Positions 1-4,525 of a stretch of DNA of 6,810 bases are shown piece after piece. This stretch comes from CAZCWX01 sp964502465 (GTDB lineage Bacteria > Desulfobacterota > Binatia > Bin18). The position numbers and the translations under genes were made by a program. The notes beneath the pieces were generated by a model, which was not told the DNA's origin, ran no database searches, and saw only the letters and a program-made list of their open reading frames with translations. The first letter of the stretch is position 1. Each line of letters starts with the position of its first letter. The stretch is from the NCBI GenBank assembly GCA_964502465.1, contig CAZCWX010000361.1, positions 1-6,810 of the forward strand, in the 5' to 3' direction.

Positions 1-1
1 G

Positions 2-919
2 GAGCGTCGGCGTGCAGCCCTTACCATCCGAACCGGCTCGCCCGTGGCTCCTCTTCCTATCCCCCCATTGGCAGACCTCGTCGACGAACTCGCATTGATG
101 CGCCACGGATTGGTGATGGTCATGGGCAAGGGCGGTGTCGGCAAGACCACTATTGCCGCCGCCATCGCCACCGAGTTGGCGGCCCGCGGCTTGCCTGTTC
201 ACCTGACCACGACCGATCCAGCGGCGCATGTCGCGATCACCCTTGAAACTGAGGTGCCCGGATTCAAGGTGAGTCGGATCGATCCCAAAGCGGAAACCGA
301 GGCCTATCGGCAGCATGCCCTGACGAACGCCAAGTCACGAGTAACCGCCGAGGAGTTCGCTCTGTTAGAGGAAGATCTCCGTTCCCCCTGCACGGAGGAG
401 ATCGCAGTCTTTCTCGCTTTTGCGCGGATTGTAGCGGGGGCACGGCAAGAGATCGTGGTGATGGACACCGCGCCGACCGGACATACGCTGCTGTTGCTGG
501 ATGCGACAGGCGCCTATCATCGAGACATGGTCCGCAAGTTTGGTCGCAAGGTGGTGGCAACCCCTCTCATGCGCCTCCGTGACCCGCAGTATACCAAGAT
601 CCTGCTCGTGACACTGCCGGAGCCGACACCTGTCCTGGAAGCGGCGCAGTTGCAAGCGGATCTGCGCCGCGCAGACATCGAGCCGTTCGCGTGGGTGATT
701 AACGCGAGCCTGGCAGCAGCTTACCCGACAGACCCCGTCCTCGTGCAACGCGCATATGCCGAGCTGGAACAAATCCAACGAGTGCAAGAGCAGTTCGCCC
801 GTCGCGTGGTCATCGTGCCCTGGCTGACGGAAGAACCGACAGGGCCAGAGCGTCTACGGCGGCTTGCACAGAGTGCATCCGGGCATCGACCGGCAGCACC
901 CACTGAACACCGACGCTAA
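2..919 (+). CDS. arsA: ArsA-type arsenite/antimonite pump ATPase, C-terminal half (partial, enters from left edge)
   Basis: ATPase that energises arsenite export through ArsB at the inner membrane. The reading frame is open to the left edge, so the gene starts outside the window; the GTG at 44 lies in what looks like the linker between the two ATPase halves. Numbering from that GTG, the deviant Walker A GKGGVGKTT is at residues 28-36, DTDP-like TTTDPAAH at 56-62, the LLEEDLRSPCTEE block near 108-119, and the DTAPTGHTLLLL switch/signature at 141-152. Cys116 lies in the block that holds the metalloid-ligating Cys422 of Escherichia coli ArsA, which favours a true Ars pump ATPase over a Get3-like targeting factor. 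The match to the second half of two-domain ArsA continues to LVTLPE.TPVLEA and a VPWL.EEPTG end. There is no alpha-crystallin extension. No arsR, arsB or arsD is visible here; partners would have to lie to the left. The family call is strong; whether an intact N-terminal half precedes it cannot be seen. Confidence 0.9.
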   Translation, partial: ERRRAALTIRTGSPVAPLPIPPLADLVDELALMRHGLVMVMGKGGVGKTTIAAAIATELAARGLPVHLTTTDPAAHVAITLETEVPGFKVSRIDPKAETEAYRQHALTNAKSRVTAEEFALLEEDLRSPCTEEIAVFLAFARIVAGARQEIVVMDTAPTGHTLLLLDATGAYHRDMVRKFGRKVVATPLMRLRDPQYTKILLVTLPEPTPVLEAAQLQADLRRADIEPFAWVINASLAAAYPTDPVLVQRAYAELEQIQRVQEQFARRVVIVPWLTEEPTGPERLRRLAQSASGHRPAAPTEHRR

Positions 920-945
920 GAATGATGTCACGGTCATGAGGCTGC

Positions 946-1576
946 TTACAGCGCGCGTTTGAGCAACGCTCGCAAGGCAGGTAGGGGGCGAGTGTTCAAC
1001 ATCTCGTCCTTCCCCAGCCAGCCACGACGCGCCTGGCGAATGATGCGCGGCATGTCCACGTCGTAGGGCTCGCGTTCTTGAATTAACCTGCCCGTGGGAT
1101 GAGCCAGGATGTGAAAGTACGGCCGCTCCATCGCCCGCAGTTGGTATGGGCATGTAAATCCCCTTTGAGATCACTCAGTTCCACTAGCTGTGGGGCAACC
1201 TGCCCGCCTGCGCGGCTGCGATCTCTCCCCGATTTTCTCGCAGTTCCGGGGGAATGAAAGGCAACCCCACAGCTTTAAAAACAGACTCTTCTGTCTCGCC
1301 GGTGATGCGTCGGCCATCCTGAAAGACCCCATATTCGTTGATCTTGAGACCACGTTGCTGCCCCAGTTCGCGGATCGCAATGTTGTGCGCTTTACTGCCA
1401 GTGAAATAGTGCAGGGCCGCACCGTAGCTCTCGTCCGGGACGACACGAAGATCAACCTGCAATCGAGAGGCAAGGCGCCCAGCGGCGCGGGTACCGCCTT
1501 TGGCGGTCACTTCCGCCACCTCACCATAGGCGAGAAAGCGATCGATCACCGGACTGTCAGGGCGGGCCGTGACGAG
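946..1576 (-). pseudogene. polX: decayed DNA polymerase/3'-5' exonuclease PolX (polymerase X + PHP domain) remnant
   Basis: Reading the minus strand from 1576 to 946, three PolX pieces follow in family order. Piece one (about 1576-1190) has LVTARPDSPVIDRF, then the beta-polymerase C-terminal segment with QVDLRVVP, HYFTGSKAHN, KINEYGVF and IPPELRE. Its frame ends at a stop just after GRLP. Piece two restarts in another frame with QLVELSDLKGDLHAHT, the normal continuation and the first PHP metal motif (HxH). The shift is best explained by a duplicated CA dinucleotide at about 1188-1192. At about 1140 the text jumps to LRAMERPYFHILAHPTGRL, skipping roughly 100 residues that PolX normally has. 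A second jump (DVDMPRII to RQARRGWL, near 1045) skips about 55-60 more, including the last PHP histidines. It then ends normally with VLNT-like MLNTRPLPALRALL and TAA. The first 150-200 residues of PolX are also absent. No product with polymerase or phosphoesterase activity is possible. It ends 26 bases from the convergent arsA stop. Confidence 0.85.
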
Positions 1577-2016
1577 AGGTAAAGATCCCTCCCGGCGTGA
1601 CAGAGGGCGACCTCATCCGGCTGACCGGACAAGGCGGAGTTCCCCCTGGAAGGAAAGAGCCGAGAGACGTCTTTCTGCGTGTGCATATTGCTCCCCACCC
1701 AGTTTTCAAGCTCGACAACTATGATGTGCACGTCGATGTTCCTGTCACTCCTTGGGAGGCAGCGTTAGGTGCAAAGATAGAGGTGCCCACGCTGGACGGG
1801 CTCGTGAAAATGACGCTGCCCCCCGGCACGCCGGGAGGCAAACGCTTTCGTCTACGCGGCAAAGGACTTCCCCGCATCGGCGGGGAACAAGGAGATCTAT
1901 ACGTCACGATACAGATCACTGTTCCTCACACCTTGACACCAAAAGAACGCGAGCTGTTCCACGCACTCGAGCAAGCCTCTTCGTTTAATCCTCGCCGAGC
2001 AGCCTCATCCCGCTGA
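1576..2016 (+). pseudogene. cbpA: 5'-truncated CbpA/DnaJ-type co-chaperone fragment (C-terminal substrate-binding domains only)
   Basis: The segment begins in-frame with REVKIPPGVTEGDLIRLTGQGG, which is the middle of the first C-terminal domain of CbpA-like class B J-proteins. It continues without interruption through DVFLRVHIAPHPVFK, DVPVTPWEAALGAKIEVPTLDG, LPPGTPGGKRFRLRGKGLP and GDLYVTIQITVPHTLT, ending in the usual SSFNPR tail. Full-length relatives are about 300-330 residues; here only about 146 remain. The J-domain with its HPD motif, the Gly/Phe linker and the start of the first peptide-binding domain are missing. The frame runs into a stop at 1570-1572, inside the abutting reversed polX remnant. 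A GTG at 1597 could in principle start translation, but it lies inside a conserved strand and has no well-placed ribosome binding site. Without the J-domain it could not stimulate DnaK. CbpA and DnaJ share this fold; the absence of any trace of a zinc-finger region fits CbpA better. Confidence 0.87.
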
Positions 2017-2038
2017 TCATGCTGCAGTCTTCAGGCAG

Positions 2039-2098
2039 CGTGGGGGGTTATGCTATGACGCCAATGGAGAGGCGAAGGTAGAGATTGTGGATGCCTAA
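2039..2098 (+). pseudogene. possible C-terminal scrap of a small DUF2283-like protein
   Basis: A short open stretch just after the cbpA fragment reads RGGLCYDANGEAKVEIVDA followed by TAA. The pattern G-x-x-x-YDxxGE-x-x-x-EI-x-DA resembles the last strand pair of DUF2283 proteins (typically DYDxxGxxxGIEILDA, about 60-90 residues long). The frame stays open further upstream through the end of cbpA, but that part does not look like the family and there is no start with a ribosome binding site. This is a weak resemblance read from about 19 residues. It fits the decayed character of the neighbourhood but could be chance. Confidence 0.22.
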
Positions 2099-2113
2099 CC
2101 CGCGCCCAGAGAC

Positions 2114-2131
2114 CCCTACTCTCGAGTAGGG
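2114..2131. repeat. short perfect inverted repeat (hairpin)
   Basis: CCCTACT at 2114-2120 pairs perfectly with AGTAGGG at 2125-2131 around a CTCG loop, a 7-bp stem. No T-run follows on either strand, so it is not a canonical intrinsic terminator for the cbpA fragment. It could be a protein-binding palindrome or a fossil terminator. Confidence 0.5.
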
Positions 2132-2167
2132 TGGAATCGCCGACCATGGGGACAGGCCCACGTCGCA

Positions 2168-2220
2168 CATCGGCAAGCTAGACAACTGGGCGGGAATTTC
2201 TGGGTCTGCCACTGCCGATG
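2168..2220. repeat. long-range inverted repeat, possible structured RNA or small element ends
   Basis: CATCGGCA at 2168-2175 is the exact reverse complement of TGCCGATG at 2213-2220. Beyond an internal mismatch, GTC at 2162-2164 can pair with GAC at 2223-2225. Inside the loop, AGAC (2180-2183) can pair with GTCT (2204-2207). The result is a layered stem-loop of about 64 bases. No tRNA or known riboswitch consensus is recognised. Confidence 0.4.
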
Positions 2221-2322
2221 CAGACTCTATGGTAAAAAATAAGTCTCTGCCCCTTCCTCTTTCTGTGGGTCAGCTGTCATACGTGACACTCCGCGGTGCA
2301 ACCCAGTCCCTCGTGAGAGACG

Positions 2323-2343
2323 CCGTTCGTCTTGCTCGAACGG
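2323..2343 (-). terminator. hairpin directly after the ferritin-like gene, candidate terminator without a U-tract
   Basis: CCGTTCG (2323-2329) and CGAACGG (2337-2343) form a 7-bp stem with a 7-base loop. On the minus strand it starts only four bases after the stop codon of the ferritin-like gene at 2348, a usual terminator position. The sequence following on that strand (GCGTCTCTC) lacks a run of T, so intrinsic termination would be inefficient. It may instead protect the mRNA 3' end. Confidence 0.35.
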
Positions 2344-2347
2344 ATCC

Positions 2348-2845
2348 CTACCCCTGTGCAGGGGGCAACGCGTAGGCATCACTTTTCATCAGCATATCCA
2401 TGATCTCTTCACGGTGCCGTTTCTCTTCCTCCCGCATACGCCGTAGTCCTTCAGCAATCTCCGGATCGGCATGCTCGGCTATGTGTATGCGCTGCAGTAA
2501 CTCTCCACAGCACCGTTTCTCCTCCTCCACGTCCATGAGCAAACACTCCCAACTGTTCTTCCCCATTTTGGGAGTGAAGAAGATCTGAGGGATCTCACCA
2601 CCCAAAGCCACAATCTTGTCACGCAACCACTGAACATGCGCCTGTTCCTCGGCAGCAATGCGCAGCAGCCGCTCGCGGAACTGCGGGTAATACATGCGCT
2701 GAGCATGCTTGGTGAACTGCTCCACATCTTGGGCTTCTTCGACATATTCTTCGCGCAGCATCTCAACCAACTTTTGCCGATCGTCAGGGTGGAGGGATGC
2801 AAGGAAATGCTGCCAACCTTCATAGAGAGTACTGACGAGAGACAT
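2348..2845 (-). CDS. ferritin-like diiron protein (rubrerythrin/bacterioferritin-type four-helix bundle), 165 aa
   Basis: Predicted soluble four-helix-bundle protein that binds a dinuclear iron (or manganese) centre, likely for iron handling or peroxide reduction; the substrate is not determinable from sequence. Candidate ligands sit in the expected order: Glu36/Glu37 in helix 1 (REEYVEEAQD), Glu67-x-x-His70 in helix 2 (AAEEQAH), Glu107/Glu108 in helix 3 (DVEEEKRCC), and Glu141-x-x-His144 in helix 4 (EEEKRHREEI). There is no rubredoxin Cys4 domain, so it is not classical rubrerythrin. A CC pair at 112-113 adjoins helix 3. The start at 2845 is supported by AGAGGTG at 2850-2856, four bases upstream. 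It follows the 91-aa gene on the same strand after a 96-base gap and could share its transcript. No signal peptide is seen. The family is clear; the exact role (storage, oxidase or peroxidase) is not. Confidence 0.85.
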   Translation of the reverse strand: MSLVSTLYEGWQHFLASLHPDDRQKLVEMLREEYVEEAQDVEQFTKHAQRMYYPQFRERLLRIAAEEQAHVQWLRDKIVALGGEIPQIFFTPKMGKNSWECLLMDVEEEKRCCGELLQRIHIAEHADPEIAEGLRRMREEEKRHREEIMDMLMKSDAYALPPAQG

Positions 2846-2941
2846 ACGACACCTCTGTTGACGAACGAATCTTTACCTTCGTCTCGCCTTCTCAAATCTA
2901 AGATTCTTTTCCTGCCTGGCATCGCAAAAATGCGAAAGCCT

Positions 2942-3217
2942 TCACTCTTCTTTTGCTCGCCCAGCGCTTTTGCTCCGTGCACTGCGTTCGATCCACTCGG
3001 GGTCCACTTCCCGCACCACCTCTTCTCTCAACGCGGGATATCGGAGGGGAAAATCCGCATGATGGCGTTCCATAAACCGTTTCAAGACCTCAACCTCGAT
3101 CCTGAGGGAGTCAATGGCCGCCAGAAAATTAAGTTTTACATCCTCGGTCAAGGAGACTGCCGCTTCGACTTCCTTCTGGAGCAGATGGAATTGGTGCTTG
3201 ATGTCGAATTCTTCCAT
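2942..3217 (-). CDS. small helical protein of unknown function, 91 aa
   Basis: I do not recognise this family. The ATG at 3217 has a strong ribosome binding site, GGGAGGA at 3222-3228, with about five bases of spacing, which supports it as a real gene. The product is short, highly charged and almost certainly all-helical. Residues 1-50 contain heptad-like hydrophobic spacing (FDIKHQFHLLQKEVEAAV, then LNFLAAIDSLRIEVEVLKRF), suggesting a helical hairpin or coiled coil. Then follow HHADFPLRYPALREEV and a Lys/Arg-rich tail. There are no cysteines, signal peptide or membrane segment. It is the first gene leftwards from the divergent intergenic region and precedes a ferritin-like gene on the same strand, so a small partner or stress protein is one possibility. 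That is only context-based inference. The opposite strand is also open over part of this stretch, but that frame has no ribosome binding site and no family resemblance. Confidence 0.7.
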   Translation of the reverse strand: MEEFDIKHQFHLLQKEVEAAVSLTEDVKLNFLAAIDSLRIEVEVLKRFMERHHADFPLRYPALREEVVREVDPEWIERSARSKSAGRAKEE

Positions 3218-3325
3218 GAAATCCTCCCGTGGTTCGGTATATGAGCGACTGTGCGCAGAAAACAGCGCTGCACACAGATCCGCCTATTGTGAGGAGAGCA
3301 AGGTGTATACCAGCATCGCCCGCTC

Positions 3326-3342
3326 CCGGCACCCGAATTGCA
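3326..3342 (+). promoter_or_regulatory. candidate sigma-54 (-24/-12) promoter for the HPF-cold-shock gene
   Basis: The sequence CCGGCACCCGAATTGCA carries the invariant GG (3328-3329) and GC (3340-3341) with exactly 10 bases between them, and the extended GGCAC and TTGCA boxes of the RpoN consensus (YTGGCACG-N4-TTGCW). It differs from the consensus at two positions: the T before GGCAC, and the G after it. A start site about 12 bases downstream would fall near 3353, giving a leader of about 20 bases that just contains the AGGAGG. No enhancer-binding-protein site is recognised. It is a sequence match only. Confidence 0.5.
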
Positions 3343-3358
3343 GCACTACAGAACGGAG

Positions 3359-3364
3359 AGGAGG
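3359..3364 (+). promoter_or_regulatory. ribosome binding site fixing the HPF-CSD start
   Basis: A perfect AGGAGG is followed by eight bases and then ATG at 3373. The same frame is open further left to about 3229, but the conserved HPF N-terminus begins exactly at this ATG (MQLPLQITAHDFPL), so the upstream extension is not used. Confidence 0.85.
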
Positions 3365-3372
3365 ATTCAGCT

Positions 3373-3912
3373 ATGCAGTTACCCCTACAAATTACCGCGC
3401 ATGACTTTCCCTTATCTGAAGCGATTGAGGCAGAAATCCGTGAGAAGGCTGCCAAGTTGGATACCTATTATGATGGCATCATGCACTGCCGTGTGGTGGT
3501 CGAAGCCCCAGTTGGCCATCACCGCAGCGGCGGCCCCTATAACGTGCGCATTGACCTGACCGTGCCTGGGGCTGAGTTAGTGGTCAACCGCCAGGCGGAT
3601 GAAGATTTGCCGGTTGCGATCCGCAATGCCTTTGATGCCATGCGGCGGCGGTTGGAAGATTATGCCCGCCATCAGCGTGGCGACGTGAAGACTCATGACA
3701 CGATCCCCCATGCGCGGGTGAGCAAACTGTTTCGCCCAGAGGGTTACGGGTTTTTGGAAACTCCTGATGGACGGGAGATTTACTTTCACAGTCACAGTGT
3801 CTTGCCACCAGGCTTCTCCTCTCTCACGGTAGGAACAGAGGTCCGCTTTGCTGAGGAGCAAGGGGCAGAAGGCCCACAGGCGAGTACCGTAACAATCGTC
3901 GGTAGACCCTAG
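3373..3912 (+). CDS. hpf: ribosome hibernation promotion factor (HPF/RaiA/YfiA) fused to a cold-shock domain, 179 aa
   Basis: Cytoplasmic factor expected to bind the 30S decoding channel and silence ribosomes in stasis. Residues 1-100 are the HPF/RaiA domain: QITAHDFPLSEAIEAEI, a central CRVVVEAP and YNVRIDLTVPG strand set, and a C-terminal basic helix (RNAFDAMRRRLEDYARH). Residues 114-176 form a cold-shock (OB-fold) domain with ARVSKLFRPEGYGFLET (RNP1-like GYGFLET, 124-130) and EIYFHSHSV (RNP2-like, 135-143). This replaces the dimerisation tail of long HPF, so the protein would not be expected to form 100S dimers in the usual way; the CSD probably adds RNA binding. The combination is a known but uncommon architecture. 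A sigma-54-like promoter lies just upstream. The gene heads a likely two-gene transcript with the ferritin-like gene 28 bases downstream. Both domains look intact. The gene symbol refers to the N-terminal domain. Confidence 0.93.
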   Translation: MQLPLQITAHDFPLSEAIEAEIREKAAKLDTYYDGIMHCRVVVEAPVGHHRSGGPYNVRIDLTVPGAELVVNRQADEDLPVAIRNAFDAMRRRLEDYARHQRGDVKTHDTIPHARVSKLFRPEGYGFLETPDGREIYFHSHSVLPPGFSSLTVGTEVRFAEEQGAEGPQASTVTIVGRP

Positions 3913-3940
3913 CGGAACACAACACAGAAGGACAACGTCT

Positions 3941-4387
3941 ATGACCCCACGTGGTTTACTTGAGCATTTAGCTGATTTCGAGCGGCGCATTGGCCGCGTG
4001 TATCTGACGCTGGGAAACCGGACCCTCTTCCCCGCCGAGGTGCGATTTTTCTGGAACAGTATGGCTGAGGATGAACGCCATCACCTTGCCATTCTGGAAC
4101 GCTCGGCCGGTTTGCTTGATTTAATGGATTTGCCTCCCCGCGTGAGTGAGCACACGCTCTCAGCAATAGAGGCGAAGGTTGCCGCAGCCGAGGCCGCAGT
4201 GGCACAACCTGAGCTGAGTAGCGACGAGGCGTTGACCCAGGCGCTGATTCTCGAAGGCTCGGAGCTCAACAGCCTGGATGAAGCCTGGTTTGGGGGATTT
4301 CGCCCTACCCTGGGGGCATTGCTCCAGGCAATGTGGCCTGAAGAGCAAGTCCACATCCGCCGCGTAGTCGAAGCGGTCCAGACCTGA
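3941..4387 (+). CDS. ferritin-like diiron protein (rubrerythrin-like), 148 aa
   Basis: Predicted cytoplasmic four-helix-bundle protein with a carboxylate-bridged diiron site. Candidate ligands in order are Glu14 (ADFERRIG), Glu45-x-x-His48 (AEDERHH), Glu105 (LILEGSELN) and Glu135-x-x-His138 (PEEQVHIRR), the E / ExxH / E / ExxH layout of the rubrerythrin-ferritin superfamily. There is no rubredoxin domain. An Ala-rich stretch (79-88) probably links helix 2 to helix 3. It shares the layout, but little obvious sequence, with the minus-strand ferritin-like protein at 2348-2845, so the two are not a recent duplication. The start is supported by AGAAGGA at 3926-3932, eight bases upstream. With only 28 bases after hpf it is most likely cotranscribed, pointing to a role in iron or oxidative protection during the same resting state. 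The biochemical activity is unknown. Confidence 0.8.
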   Translation: MTPRGLLEHLADFERRIGRVYLTLGNRTLFPAEVRFFWNSMAEDERHHLAILERSAGLLDLMDLPPRVSEHTLSAIEAKVAAAEAAVAQPELSSDEALTQALILEGSELNSLDEAWFGGFRPTLGALLQAMWPEEQVHIRRVVEAVQT

Positions 4388-4525
4388 AGCAGCGACGCCA
4401 CCCTACAGCAGCACGCTGCCGCCTTATGGTCAGCCTATCAGCAACAACATTACCGCTCCGCAGAATACACAATTCACGCCCATAAGACGACACACCCAGT
4501 CACAGCGGTCAAAAGAGATTCATCT
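4388..4525. other. intergenic stretch before the dehydrogenase, no gene seen
   Basis: About 138 bases between the ferritin-like stop and the region where the dehydrogenase homology begins. The dehydrogenase frame stays open throughout, but its translation (HAAALWSAYQQQHYRS and onward) resembles no family I know, and it contains no ATG, GTG or TTG in frame. A GCAGCG/CGCTGC pair (4389-4394 and 4414-4419) could form a weak stem over a 19-base loop. I see no convincing -35/-10 or sigma-54 promoter. Confidence 0.5.

Larger units (their letters stand above)
2099..2347. other. gene-free interval with several inverted repeats
   Basis: No open frame here looks like a protein on either strand. The interval separates the cbpA fragment from the convergent ferritin-like gene. 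What it holds is symmetry: a perfect 7-bp inverted repeat around 2114-2131, an 8-bp inverted repeat closing a 37-base loop at 2168-2220, a small 5-bp hairpin at 2275-2288 and a 7-bp inverted repeat at 2323-2343. A short A-run at 2233-2238 and a pyrimidine-rich tract at 2247-2262 lie between them. It may be debris of the same decay that destroyed polX and cbpA, or it may carry terminators or a structured RNA. Confidence 0.6.

Noticed and set aside
1190..1582. Open plus-strand frame of 130 codons
   Set aside because: It lies antisense to clearly recognisable PolX sequence, has no ribosome binding site and resembles no family.
1597..2016. cbpA fragment as an intact small gene starting at GTG 1597
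   Set aside because: The start would fall inside a conserved strand of the first C-terminal domain, family-like residues continue upstream of it, and no suitable ribosome binding site is present.
2922..2935. TCGCA-AAAA-TGCGA hairpin between the 91-aa gene and the ferritin-like gene
   Set aside because: A five-base stem is too short to call a terminator, and the minus-strand sequence after it has no T-run.
2636..3244. Open plus-strand frame of about 200 codons
   Set aside because: It runs antisense across both the ferritin-like gene and the 91-aa gene, which have strong ribosome binding sites and (for the former) diiron motifs. It is a shadow.
3251..3275. CAGCGCTG palindrome and nearby TGTGC/GCACA pair as an operator in the divergent region
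   Set aside because: The perfect palindrome is only 8 bp and the surrounding arms pair imperfectly. I could not link it to a known regulator, so it stays below reporting level.
3229..3372. Upstream extension of the HPF frame
   Set aside because: The HPF family N-terminus begins at the ATG at 3373, which has a perfect AGGAGG. The extension would read through the intergenic control region.
4389..4419. GCAGCG/CGCTGC pair after the 148-aa gene as a terminator
   Set aside because: Six-bp stem over a 19-base loop with no T-run; likely chance in GC-rich sequence.
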